The translations under genes were made by a program, and so were the position numbers. From Paludibacter sp963678465 (GTDB lineage Bacteria > Bacteroidota > Bacteroidia > Bacteroidales > Paludibacteraceae), in the NCBI GenBank assembly GCA_963678465.1, contig OY782858.1:1240001-1304000 (forward strand): 64,000 nt of DNA, given 5' to 3'. Shown here one piece after another: positions 8,260 to 17,147 of this stretch; the first letter of the stretch is position 1; every line of letters begins with the position of its first letter. The notes beneath the pieces are model-generated. The model saw only the letters and a list, made by a program, of their open reading frames with translations. It had not been told where the DNA came from and searched no databases.

Positions 8260-8766
8260 TTATTTTTTCTTCTTTTTCCGTTCGTAATATACAAACGAAT
8301 AAGGATATGGATTTGCTTCGTCGGCCGGAAAATCCTCCTGCGTAATCACTTTCCAGTTTTTCAGGTCAAATTCCGGAAAAAAAGCATCGGCCTGAAATGA
8401 TGCATGTACCCAGGTAATATACATTGAATCGGCTTTGTCAAGACTCTGCTTGTAGATTGAACTTCCACCGATAATAAAAATCTGCTTCTCATGTTCGCAC
8501 AAGTCGAAAGCATCCTCAAAAGAGTTGGCTTCAAAATAGCCTTCGTTTACTCCCTCCGAAAGCACTGAAGTTAAAACAATATTCTTGCGGTTGGGCAATG
8601 GACCATTGGGGAGACTTTCGTAAGTTCGCTTACCCATCAAAATAGCATGCCCCGAAGTAAGTTGTTTGAAATGTTTCAGATCGGCAGGCAGATGCCATGG
8701 CAATTTGTTAGCTTTGCCTATTGCATAATTATCAGCAATTGCGGCAATAATCGAAATTTTTGACAT
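8260..8766 (-). CDS. folA: Dihydrofolate reductase
   Basis: It reduces dihydrofolate to tetrahydrofolate with NADPH, regenerating the cofactor oxidised by thymidylate synthase. The 168 residues begin ISIIAAIADNYAIGKANKLPWHLPAD, spanning the Met20 loop with the conserved LPWHLP and the acidic D that binds the pteridine. HAILMGKRTYESL and IFIIGGSSIY are the NADPH-binding motifs. A lysine-rich tail (ERKKKKK) closes the protein. It lies downstream of thyA, the standard pairing, with a 236-bp gap that shows no gene. Confidence 0.95.
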   Translation of the reverse strand: MSKISIIAAIADNYAIGKANKLPWHLPADLKHFKQLTSGHAILMGKRTYESLPNGPLPNRKNIVLTSVLSEGVNEGYFEANSFEDAFDLCEHEKQIFIIGGSSIYKQSLDKADSMYITWVHASFQADAFFPEFDLKNWKVITQEDFPADEANPYPYSFVYYERKKKKK

Positions 8767-9002
8767 AATATTTTACGATTTTTAAATTTACGAGTAATAC
8801 TTGTAATAAAAATAAATTTTCTCACGAAGAAAATATCAAATCCTATAATTCATTCAATAAATTGGAAATGAGGCTATTTCTTTACATTAAAGACATTAAA
8901 CGTAAACGCACAGGATGACAAAAGTACAAATTAAACTGAATAACAATGTAATTTATCTGTTAAACAAAGTATAAATTATACATTTTATTACATAACATTC
9001 AT

Positions 9003-9797
9003 TTAAACTGCTACATCTGCTTTTATGTGCGGGTGTGGATTGTAATCAATTAATTCAAAATCTTCAATCTTAAAATCGAAAATGCTCTTTACCTCCGGAT
9101 TTATTTTCATTGTTGGAAGCGGACGTGGTTCGCGACTCAACTGAAGTTCCACCTGCTCGAAATGATTTGAATAAATATGTGCATCGCCCAGGGTATGAAC
9201 AAAATCACCCGCTTTAAGTCCCGTTACCTGCGCCATCATTTGCAACAGTAAGGCATAGGAAGCAATATTGAACGGAACTCCAAGAAAAATATCGGCGCTT
9301 CGCTGATAAAGCTGAAGACTCAACCGTCCATCGGCCACATAAAACTGAAAGAAAGCATGACAGGGCGGTAAATTCATATTAGGAATGTCAGCTACATTCC
9401 AGGCACTTACAATGATCCGACGAGAATCTGGATTGTTTTTAATCGTATTCACTACTTCTGTAATCTGATCAATATGACCGCCCTTGTAATCGGGCCACGA
9501 ACGCCATTGATAACCATAAATATGCCCAAGATCACCATTTTCGTCGGCCCATTCGTTCCATATCCTTACGCCGTTTTCCTGCAGGTATTTTACGTTTGTG
9601 TCTCCATTGAGGAACCAAAGCAGCTCGTGAATAATTGATTTGAGATGAAGTTTTTTAGTTGTCAAACAAGGAAATCCTTCTTCGAGATTAAAACGCATTT
9701 GATGTCCGAAAACACTTATCGTACCCGTTCCGGTGCGATCTTCTTTCTTCACACCTTCGGCCATAACACGTTGCAATAAATCGAGATATTGTTTCAT
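9003..9797 (-). CDS. thyA: Thymidylate synthase
   Basis: It methylates dUMP to dTMP using methylene-tetrahydrofolate. At 264 residues it has the short ThyA length of the E. coli type. Visible motifs are the phosphate-binding DRTGTGTISVFG near residues 21-32, LWFLNGDTN, the catalytic cysteine in LPPCHAFFQFYV, QRSADIFLGVPFNIASYA, and the C-terminal PHIKADVAV. The folA gene follows on the same strand, consistent with a folate/dTMP unit. Confidence 0.97.
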   Translation of the reverse strand: MKQYLDLLQRVMAEGVKKEDRTGTGTISVFGHQMRFNLEEGFPCLTTKKLHLKSIIHELLWFLNGDTNVKYLQENGVRIWNEWADENGDLGHIYGYQWRSWPDYKGGHIDQITEVVNTIKNNPDSRRIIVSAWNVADIPNMNLPPCHAFFQFYVADGRLSLQLYQRSADIFLGVPFNIASYALLLQMMAQVTGLKAGDFVHTLGDAHIYSNHFEQVELQLSREPRPLPTMKINPEVKSIFDFKIEDFELIDYNPHPHIKADVAV

Positions 9798-9842
9798 TTA
9801 AATAATTTTAATTGTCAGGATTGAATGAGCTTATCAATCCAC

Positions 9843-11831
9843 TTATTGATATGTTGTTGTAAGTACTCTGAATTCGGTACGCCGGTTCATCTGATTGGCT
9901 TGCTCCTGTTGTTCAGGAGTTAATTTGCTTACAAATTCCTCCGTAAGGATATCATTTTCTTTAAGAAAAGGATATTTTTTAGCAGCAACAGCATCTATTA
10001 CGAAAGGTTTTTCCTCGCCATAGCCCACCGAAGTAAGGCGTGCTTTGGCAATTCCTTTCGACACAAGATAATCCACAACTGCTTGTGCACGTCGTTCCGA
10101 GAGTATTTTATTGGATTGGTTATTTCCCACAAAATCGGTATGAGCACTCAACTCGATGGATATATTGGGGTTACTTGTAAGAATGTCCATCAAAGCTTTA
10201 AGTCCGGCTTCGGAAGAAGGTGTCAAATCCCATTTACCGAATTCATAAAATATATTATCAATCTGAATAGGCTTATAGATGGTGGAAAGCTGAAAGTTTT
10301 GAGCAAAAACTTTGTTTTCATTTTGTTCCGAAGTCGAAATCTTAGCTTCTTTGTTCAGATAACCACGTGCCGAAGCCATCATAACACATTCGCTGTTTTT
10401 ATCGAGCTTCATTCGGTAACCTCCATCTTTCCTGGTCGCAACACGGACATTCAACCCTTTATCGCTCACAAGTCTGACAACAGCATCGGGAATTGGCTGA
10501 GCAGCTTCATCAAGCACTTTTCCTTCGAGATAATACTCAAAAACAGGAAGCTCAAAGCTCCATAATGCATCATAACCTCTTGTTTCGCCACGGTTCGAAC
10601 TGAAAAATCCTTTTTCGTCTTTACCTTCGAAAGTCATTCCGAAATCGTCGGCATTTGAATTCAGCGGAACGCCCATATTTACCACCGACCATCCATTCCC
10701 TTCGGTAGGCGTGGCCTTAAATACATCGAGGCCGCCCAAACCAATGTGTCCGTTGGATGAAAAATAGAGCGTACCGTTCTGTCGCACCATAGGAAACATT
10801 TCGTCGGCAGCTGTATTTATATCATTGCCTGCATTTTCAATTTCTTTACACTCACCGCCTTCGTATTTGGCTTTCCAAATGTCTTTTCCACCCTTTCCTT
10901 TTGGATGATCCGAAACAAAATACAGCGTTTGTCCATCGGGCGCCATAGCCGGATGTCCTACCGAAACGGTACTGTCCTTGAAAATTTGAAGGTATTTAGG
11001 TTCGCTCCAGGCCCCTCCTGCCCTGTTCGAAACAAAAATTTGCGTTCCTAAGCCCGTCACATTCTGCTGATTGGCGCGGGTAAAAAACATTAAATTGCCA
11101 TCTGGCGAAAACGAACATGCACCATTGTCGGTGGAAGCCGAATTTATCTCACTATCGATTTTGACTGGTTTTTCCCATTTCCCAGCTGCATTTTTACGAA
11201 CCGAATAAATATGGTTCAGTTGCAATCCGGTGACTGAGGAATTTTTTTGCAATACTTTATTATTGTAAACCCTGTTCGAAGTAAAATACAACTGGTCGGC
11301 ATCGGAATTCAAAAACACCGGACTAAATGAATAAGAACGACGCGCATTGAGGTTTGCCATTTTCTTCACTACATACAAACCGGGATTTGCTTTTAATTTG
11401 GCTACCGAATCGGCAACCTGCAAACCATTTTTAGCCAACACATTGGCCGAATCTTTAGCGTATAATAATTTATAGTTTTTCTCGGCATCGGCATATTTGG
11501 CGTTGCGTTGCAAAACCTGTGCATAGCGTAAAAAAACAACACTGTCGGTATTTCCAAAACGTATTGAATTATTGTACATTTGCTCGGCATTGTTGTAATT
11601 CAAAATACGCGAACATTCAGCCTGACGAAAGGCAACACGGGCACGCAATTCCTTATCTTTTGCCGGAATTTTCGAAAAAACCCTTTTATAACTTGTGCCT
11701 GCAGCAAAATACTCACCCGATTCAAACTGTTTATCAGCCTTTTTGATGCGTGAGTTTAAACTACATCCCTGCAATAAAAACACTGTAGCAGAAATGAGCA
11801 AAAGATACAAAAGTTTCTTCATCATAATCAA
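9843..11831 (-). CDS. porE: PorE-like outer-membrane lipoprotein (TPR, beta-propeller, CarboxypepD_reg, OmpA)
   Basis: A lipoprotein signal with lipobox LLQGC is at residues 19-23. TPR-like helices (about 25-150) and a PD40/WD40-type propeller (about 175-430, e.g. SFSPDGNLMFFTRA, YFSSNGHIGLGG) follow. Next come a carboxypeptidase-regulatory-like beta-sandwich (about 435-515) and an OmpA C-terminal peptidoglycan-binding domain (about 540-662, with ELSAHTDFVGNNQSNKILS). This order and the length of 662 match PorE (PG1058 of Porphyromonas gingivalis), the protein tethering the T9SS to peptidoglycan. Other Bacteroidota OmpA lipoproteins share the architecture, so the exact orthology is inferred. 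The tandem start MIMMKK leaves the precise ATG uncertain. Confidence 0.75.
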   Translation of the reverse strand: MIMMKKLLYLLLISATVFLLQGCSLNSRIKKADKQFESGEYFAAGTSYKRVFSKIPAKDKELRARVAFRQAECSRILNYNNAEQMYNNSIRFGNTDSVVFLRYAQVLQRNAKYADAEKNYKLLYAKDSANVLAKNGLQVADSVAKLKANPGLYVVKKMANLNARRSYSFSPVFLNSDADQLYFTSNRVYNNKVLQKNSSVTGLQLNHIYSVRKNAAGKWEKPVKIDSEINSASTDNGACSFSPDGNLMFFTRANQQNVTGLGTQIFVSNRAGGAWSEPKYLQIFKDSTVSVGHPAMAPDGQTLYFVSDHPKGKGGKDIWKAKYEGGECKEIENAGNDINTAADEMFPMVRQNGTLYFSSNGHIGLGGLDVFKATPTEGNGWSVVNMGVPLNSNADDFGMTFEGKDEKGFFSSNRGETRGYDALWSFELPVFEYYLEGKVLDEAAQPIPDAVVRLVSDKGLNVRVATRKDGGYRMKLDKNSECVMMASARGYLNKEAKISTSEQNENKVFAQNFQLSTIYKPIQIDNIFYEFGKWDLTPSSEAGLKALMDILTSNPNISIELSAHTDFVGNNQSNKILSERRAQAVVDYLVSKGIAKARLTSVGYGEEKPFVIDAVAAKKYPFLKENDILTEEFVSKLTPEQQEQANQMNRRTEFRVLTTTYQ

Positions 11832-11898
11832 TTAGTTATGGAGCTATTTTGCTTTCGGGATATAATACCCGAAAGCAAATCAACTGTTATCAGAATTA

Positions 11899-13146
11899 TC
11901 AGACAAGTTCGTGAATTACAAGTCCCGAACGTAATTTAGGTTCGAACCATGTAGTTTTAGGAGGCATAATGTTTCCACTATCGGCAATGTCGATAATTTG
12001 TTTCATCGATACAGGGTAAAGCGCCAAAGCAACGCGCATTTCTCCACTGTCCACACGTTTCTGCAATTCGCCAAGCCCACGTATACCTCCCACAAAATCA
12101 ATACGTTTATCACTTCGAAGATCTTTTATTCCAAGTATTTCATCCAAAATATAATTCGACGAAATAGTTACATCCAACACTCCAATGGGGTCGTTGTCGT
12201 TATATGTACCTTCTTTAGCTGTAAGCGAATACCATTTTCCCGCTAGATACAACGAAAAATTATGCAATTTATTGGGTTTATATATTTCAGTTCCTTTTGG
12301 TTCTATTTCAAAGCTCTTTTTAAGTTGCGCAAGAAACTCTTCATCCGTCAAATGATTTAAATCTTTCACAACACGGTTGTAGTCAATAATCGTCAACTGA
12401 TTGTCGGGGAAACAAACGGCCATAAAGAAATTATATTCTTCGTTGCCGGTGTGGTTTGGGTTTTGAAGGCGTTTTTCGTTTCCCACCAAAGCAGCAGCTG
12501 CACTTCGATGATGTCCATCAGCAATATAGAGCGAAGGTATTTCGTCAAAAATGGCTGTAATGCGTGCTATCTGTTTTTCATCGTCAATCACCCAAAAATG
12601 ATGACCAAAGCCATCGCCCGGTGCAATAAAATCGTAAACAGGCTCTTTTTTAATCACTCCTGCAACAATCTCATCCAGCTCATCCCGATGCGGGTAAGCA
12701 AAAAACACAGGCTCAATATTAGCATTGTTCACTCTTACATGCTTCATGCGGTCTTCTTCCTTGTCGCGACGTGTAAGTTCGTGTTTTTTAATCCGTTCGT
12801 TCATATAATCCTCCACAGAGGCACAAACCACCAAACCGTATTGGGTTTTTCCATTCATGGTCTGAGCATACACATAGTATTTCTCAGTATCGTCCTGCAC
12901 CAGCCAACCTTCGTTTCTGAATTTACTAAAATTTTCAAAAGCCTTATTATACACCTTTTCATCATGCTCATCAGTCCCCGGTTCAAAATCAATTTCGGGC
13001 TTAATGATATGATACAACGACATTGGGTTTCCCTGCGCTTCGGCACGGGCTTCTTCAGAATTCAATACATCGTAAGGACGCGAAGCCACTTTTTCCACTA
13101 AATTTTCAGGTGGACGGATGCCCTTAAAAGGTTTAATTACAGCCAT
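11899..13146 (-). CDS. DUF1015 family protein
   Basis: A 415-residue cytoplasmic protein of the DUF1015 family, typical length. It begins IKPFKGIRPPENLVEKVASRPYDVLN and contains the conserved LYIADGHHRSAAA motif near the middle and a YPVSMKQIIDIADSGNIMPPKTTWFEPKLRSG-like end (quoted in part only). Function is not established; the family is often near serine biosynthesis genes, which are not seen here. It has its own promoter (13193-13223), divergent from the galactanase gene. Confidence 0.85.
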   Translation of the reverse strand: MAVIKPFKGIRPPENLVEKVASRPYDVLNSEEARAEAQGNPMSLYHIIKPEIDFEPGTDEHDEKVYNKAFENFSKFRNEGWLVQDDTEKYYVYAQTMNGKTQYGLVVCASVEDYMNERIKKHELTRRDKEEDRMKHVRVNNANIEPVFFAYPHRDELDEIVAGVIKKEPVYDFIAPGDGFGHHFWVIDDEKQIARITAIFDEIPSLYIADGHHRSAAAALVGNEKRLQNPNHTGNEEYNFFMAVCFPDNQLTIIDYNRVVKDLNHLTDEEFLAQLKKSFEIEPKGTEIYKPNKLHNFSLYLAGKWYSLTAKEGTYNDNDPIGVLDVTISSNYILDEILGIKDLRSDKRIDFVGGIRGLGELQKRVDSGEMRVALALYPVSMKQIIDIADSGNIMPPKTTWFEPKLRSGLVIHELV

Positions 13147-13192
13147 AATTTTGAGTTTATCTGATTTGAAAGTTAATAAAGTTTATAAGTCA

Positions 13193-13223
13193 CAAAGGTA
13201 AGGAAAAATTTAAAAGTTTTCAA
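13193..13223 (-). promoter_or_regulatory. Promoter of the DUF1015 gene
   Basis: On the minus strand TTG (13221-13223) is 20 bp from TACCTTTG (13193-13200), a good match to the Bacteroidota consensus, 47 bp before the ATG. Confidence 0.65.
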
Positions 13224-13279
13224 TCATTTTCGGTAATTCGCATTGTGCTGATTTTATCCGTCCTGTATTTGTCCGGTAA

Positions 13280-13306
13280 TTGTTTCAACAAAAATAATTA
13301 CCTTTG
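13280..13306 (+). promoter_or_regulatory. Promoter of the GH53 gene
   Basis: TTG at 13280 is followed 16 bp later by TACCTTTG (13299-13306). This decides the start of the downstream gene: an upstream in-frame ATG at 13304 overlaps the -7 element, so translation must begin at 13334. Confidence 0.65.
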
Positions 13307-13333
13307 TTTTGGTTTATATTCAGAAAAAAAGAC

Positions 13334-14368
13334 ATGAAATCATATCATCTAAAATTGTTGCTTCTGGCTTCTTTTGGGAGCATTTTTCTTGTATCAGGCT
13401 TTGCAGGAAATAAGAATACAGCATTTGCCAAAGGAGCTGACGTAAGCTGGCTGCCGCAAATGGAAGCAAGCGGTTATAAATTCTACAATTACAAAGGAAA
13501 AGAAGAAGATTGCTTAACGATATTAAAGGACAACGGCATCAACTCCATTCGCTTGCGAACCTGGGTTCATCCTTCCGACAATCCCTTCAGCGGACATTGC
13601 AGTAAAGACGAAACAGTAGCAATGGCTGTAAGAGCTAAAAAACAGGGCATGCGCGTGATGATTGACTTCCATTACAGCGACACCTGGGCCGATCCGGCTA
13701 AACAAGTAAAACCAAAAGCATGGGAAGGTCTTGATTTCGAAGAGTTAAAGACAGCGCTTTACGATTATACTTTTGATGTAATGTCGGCATTGAAAGATGC
13801 AGGAGTAACGCCCGAATGGGTGCAGGTTGGCAACGAAATTCCTACAGGGATGATTTACCCCGAAGGGCATACCAACAACTGGCCTCAACTGGTACAACTT
13901 ATCAACAAAGGTTACGATGCCATAAAAGCCGTATCGCCAACTACAAAAGTAATTATTCACGTAGATCAGGGCAATAACAACGAGCGTTTTCGTTGGTGGT
14001 TCGACAATGCGACCAAGCACGGCGCCAAATATGATATCATCGGCATGTCGTTTTATCCTTTTTGGCTCGACAATAAGCCTGACTACAGCGAAATAATTGA
14101 TGCATTAGAATATAACATGAAAGATATGTCGGCCCGCTATGGCAAACAAGTTATGGTAGTGGAAGTTGGTGGTGAGGACTTTAAAGTTGAAAACACCTAT
14201 CAGATGCTGAAGGAAGTGATAAAAAGAACCAAAGCTGTACCCACCCAAAATGGATTGGGCGTCTTCTATTGGGAACCTCAGGGAGCGCGTAGCTGGAGTC
14301 ATTACGGATTGAGCTGCTGGGGAAGCGATGGCAAACCAACCAAAGCACTGAAAGCTTTTAAAAAGTAA
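13334..14368 (+). CDS. Arabinogalactan endo-beta-1,4-galactanase, GH53
   Basis: A secreted glycoside hydrolase that cleaves beta-1,4-galactan of pectic arabinogalactan I. A signal peptide (MKSYHLKLLLLASFGSIFLV) leads the GH53 barrel: KGADVSWLPQMEASG, SIRLRTWVHP, the acid/base Glu in VQVGNEIPTGM (about residue 180 of 344) and the nucleophile Glu in MVVEVGGED. An EPQGARSWSHYG segment near the end is also family-typical. The start at 13334 is chosen because the earlier ATG lies in the promoter. It has no neighbouring SusC/SusD pair, so it is not in a standard polysaccharide utilisation locus. Confidence 0.9.
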   Translation: MKSYHLKLLLLASFGSIFLVSGFAGNKNTAFAKGADVSWLPQMEASGYKFYNYKGKEEDCLTILKDNGINSIRLRTWVHPSDNPFSGHCSKDETVAMAVRAKKQGMRVMIDFHYSDTWADPAKQVKPKAWEGLDFEELKTALYDYTFDVMSALKDAGVTPEWVQVGNEIPTGMIYPEGHTNNWPQLVQLINKGYDAIKAVSPTTKVIIHVDQGNNNERFRWWFDNATKHGAKYDIIGMSFYPFWLDNKPDYSEIIDALEYNMKDMSARYGKQVMVVEVGGEDFKVENTYQMLKEVIKRTKAVPTQNGLGVFYWEPQGARSWSHYGLSCWGSDGKPTKALKAFKK

Positions 14369-14541
14369 TTTGCTGTTTCAATAATTTACAGTAAAGCTTT
14401 CGATCAATTACACTATTAAATTTTATATCAATAAAATAGATCAAAATAGAAACAAAAGGAAGTCTCTTTATTTTATTGTTTTTTACAATTTTGCAAATTA
14501 AAAAAAGACAGTTTTCTGAGAAAATATACCGAAAAAAAAAG

Positions 14542-14549
14542 TAACTTTG
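14542..14549 (+). promoter_or_regulatory. -7 element (TAACTTTG) for pepT
   Basis: TAACTTTG matches TAnnTTTG and lies 22 bp before the pepT ATG; no clear -33 TTTG is found at the usual distance. Confidence 0.5.
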
Positions 14550-14571
14550 TACAATAAAAAAAAATAACAAT

Positions 14572-15795
14572 ATGACACTAACAGAACGCTTTTTAAACTA
14601 CGTCAGTTTTACTACTACATCTGACGAAAATACAAATATGACGCCCAGCACACCGGGACAAATGATTTTTGCCAAGTTTTTGGTAGAAGAACTTAAATCT
14701 ATAGGATTGCAGGAAGTTGAGGTGGATAAAAACGGCTATATAATGGCTACGCTTCCGGCAAATACCGACAAGCAAGTTCCCACAATCGGATTTATTGCGC
14801 ATATGGATACCAGCCCCGACATGACCGCAAAACATGTTAAGCCCCGGATTGTAGCAAACTACGATGGAAACGATATTCTGCTCAACGATGAAAAGTTGAT
14901 TGTACTCGAAACAGAAAAATACCCTGAAATTCTTCAGTACAAAGGTCAGGATATAATTGTAACCGATGGAACTACCCTCCTCGGTGCCGACGATAAAGCC
15001 GGATTGGCCGAAATTGTAACTGCAATGGAATACCTGCTGGCTCATCCCGAAATTAAACACGGTAAAATACGCATTGGTTTCACCCCCGACGAAGAAATCG
15101 GACAGGGTGCTGATCATTTTGATGTGCCGAAATTTGGTGCCGAATGGGCTTATACAATTGACGGTGGCGAAATAGGTGAACTTGAATTCGAAAATTTCAA
15201 TGCAGCATCTGCAAAAATTATTTTTCAGGGTTTAAATGTGCATCCAGGTTATGCAAAACATAAAATGCTGAATTCTATGCGGGTGGCTTACCAGTTTGCA
15301 AGCATGCTTCCACGTCACGAAACACCCGAACACACCGAGAAATACGAAGGCTTTTACCATTTGGTGGGCATGGAAGGTACTGTCGAAAAATCATCGTTGA
15401 GCTATATTATCCGTGACCACGACCGCGATCGTTTCGAACGCCGTAAAAAAGAAATGCAACATTTGGTAAATAAAATAAATGCAGAATTCGGCGAAGGTAC
15501 AGCCACGCTTGAACTGCGCGACCAGTACTATAACATGCGTGAAAAGGTAGAACCTGTTATGCATGTAGTCGATTTGGCTTTCGAAGCCATGGAAGCTGTG
15601 GGAGTTAAGCCGAATGTAAAACCTATTCGTGGTGGAACCGATGGTGCCCGTCTTTCGTACGAGGGTCTCCCCTGTCCTAACATTTTTGCCGGTGGACATA
15701 ACTTCCATGGACGGTTCGAATATGTTCCAGTTCAGTCGATGGAGAAAGCAATGATGGTGATCGTGAAAATTGCCGAATTACTTGAAAAAAAATAA
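14572..15795 (+). CDS. pepT: Peptidase T (tripeptide aminopeptidase)
   Basis: A cytoplasmic dizinc aminopeptidase of the M20B family that removes the N-terminal residue of tripeptides. Metal-site motifs are in order: GFIAHMDTSPD (about residues 76-86), DGTTLLGADDKAG (about 135-148), the catalytic Glu pair in GFTPDEEIGQGADHFD (about 170-185), DGGEIGELEFENF, and the last His ligand in NIFAGGHNFHGRFEY. At 407 residues it is full length. It is monocistronic between the GH53 gene and gcvT. Confidence 0.95.
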   Translation: MTLTERFLNYVSFTTTSDENTNMTPSTPGQMIFAKFLVEELKSIGLQEVEVDKNGYIMATLPANTDKQVPTIGFIAHMDTSPDMTAKHVKPRIVANYDGNDILLNDEKLIVLETEKYPEILQYKGQDIIVTDGTTLLGADDKAGLAEIVTAMEYLLAHPEIKHGKIRIGFTPDEEIGQGADHFDVPKFGAEWAYTIDGGEIGELEFENFNAASAKIIFQGLNVHPGYAKHKMLNSMRVAYQFASMLPRHETPEHTEKYEGFYHLVGMEGTVEKSSLSYIIRDHDRDRFERRKKEMQHLVNKINAEFGEGTATLELRDQYYNMREKVEPVMHVVDLAFEAMEAVGVKPNVKPIRGGTDGARLSYEGLPCPNIFAGGHNFHGRFEYVPVQSMEKAMMVIVKIAELLEKK

Positions 15796-15812
15796 GCTGA
15801 TTTCATAAAAAA

Positions 15813-15880
15813 GATGATTTGTTCTTTAGCAGGCTGTAATACGTGCCACATAAGACTTCAGCAAATCATCCAGATTTTTC
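15813..15880 (+). terminator. Possible terminator of pepT
   Basis: GATGATTTG (15813-15821) pairs with CAAATCATC (15862-15870), followed by CAGATTTTTCTTTT. The 40-nt loop is long, so this is a weak call. Confidence 0.4.
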
Positions 15881-16010
15881 TTTTCTCTGATACTATTATT
15901 ATATAAATATATTTACATTTCGTATTTTGAAAGTGCAGTTTTTTGATTTATTGAGTATTAACTACAAAAAACTGCACAAGAAGATAACGAAGACAATAAA
16001 AAATCAACAA

Positions 16011-17084
16011 ATGAAAACAACAGCATTTACCGATATACACATTGCACTTGGTGCAAAAATGCATGAATTTGCAGGTTATAATATGCCTATCGAATACAGC
16101 GGCATCAGCGACGAACATCTGACTGTTCGCAATGGCGTTGGGGTATTCGATGTTTCGCACATGGGCGAATTCTGGGTGAAAGGGCCTCATGCACTTGAAT
16201 TTTTACAAAAAGTAACTACAAACGATGTATCGGCACTTACAATAGGAAAAGTGCAATACACTTGTTTCCCCAACGGGAAAGGTGGCATTGTGGACGATTT
16301 GCTTGTGTATTATTTTGAGGAAAACAAGTATCTGCTTGTTGTCAATGCTTCGAACATTGAGAAAGACTGGAATTGGTGTGTGGCCAACAATTCGGTAGGT
16401 GCCGAGCTGGAAAATGCTTCGGAGTGGATGGCTCAGTTGGCCGTTCAGGGACCTAAGGCTACCGAACTGCTGCAAAAGCTCACAACCGTGGATCTTTCCC
16501 AAATTCCTTATTATTCATTTGCTACCGGAACATTTGCCGGTGTTGATAATGTGATTCTTTCCAACACAGGTTATACAGGCGCTGGTGGTTTCGAATTGTA
16601 TTTCTATCCCGAAGATGGAACTAAAATATGGACTGCTTTGTTCGAAACGGGTGCTGCTTACGGCATTAAACCCATCGGATTAGGTGCTCGCGACACTTTA
16701 CGCCTCGAAAAAGGTTTCTGCTTGTACGGCAATGATATTGATGAAACAACATCACCTATCGAAGCCGGTTTGGGATGGATTACTAAATTTGTTGATGGCA
16801 AAGATTTTATTGATCGTCCGTTGCTCGAAAAACAAAAAGCTGAAGGAGTTGCCCACAAACTTGTTCGTTTTGAACTGACAGAGCGTGGAATTCCCCGTCA
16901 TGGTTATCAAATTGTAAATGAACAAAATGAAATTATCGGCGAGGTAACTTCGGGTACAATTCTCCCTGACTCAAAAAAGGGAATTGGTATGGGTTATGTG
17001 CAATCGGCTTACAGCAAAGCCGGTTCGAAGATTTACATTCAGATCAGGAATAAAAACCTGGAAGCCAACATCGTAAACAAATAA
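16011..17084 (+). CDS. gcvT: Glycine cleavage system T protein (aminomethyltransferase)
   Basis: It transfers the methylene group from aminomethyl-lipoyl GcvH to tetrahydrofolate, releasing ammonia. Conserved stretches are HEFAGYNMPIEYSGISDEH near the N-terminus, VFDVSHMGEFWVKG, YTCFPNGKGGIVDDL, LSNTGYTGAGGFELYF and GLGARDTLRLEKGFCLYGNDI. The start MKTTAFTD at 16011 matches the family; an in-frame ATG at 15927 would add 28 residues without homology. No gcvH or gcvP is nearby, so the complex is encoded at separate loci. Confidence 0.95.
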   Translation: MKTTAFTDIHIALGAKMHEFAGYNMPIEYSGISDEHLTVRNGVGVFDVSHMGEFWVKGPHALEFLQKVTTNDVSALTIGKVQYTCFPNGKGGIVDDLLVYYFEENKYLLVVNASNIEKDWNWCVANNSVGAELENASEWMAQLAVQGPKATELLQKLTTVDLSQIPYYSFATGTFAGVDNVILSNTGYTGAGGFELYFYPEDGTKIWTALFETGAAYGIKPIGLGARDTLRLEKGFCLYGNDIDETTSPIEAGLGWITKFVDGKDFIDRPLLEKQKAEGVAHKLVRFELTERGIPRHGYQIVNEQNEIIGEVTSGTILPDSKKGIGMGYVQSAYSKAGSKIYIQIRNKNLEANIVNK

Positions 17085-17147
17085 AAAACAGCTCACAGTT
17101 TATTTGAATGAAAGAAAAACAGGTAACTGCCACATTCAGTTGGGCAG

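Noticed and set aside
13304..13333. Upstream start of the GH53 gene
   Set aside because: It overlaps the TACCTTTG promoter element, so it cannot be on the transcript.
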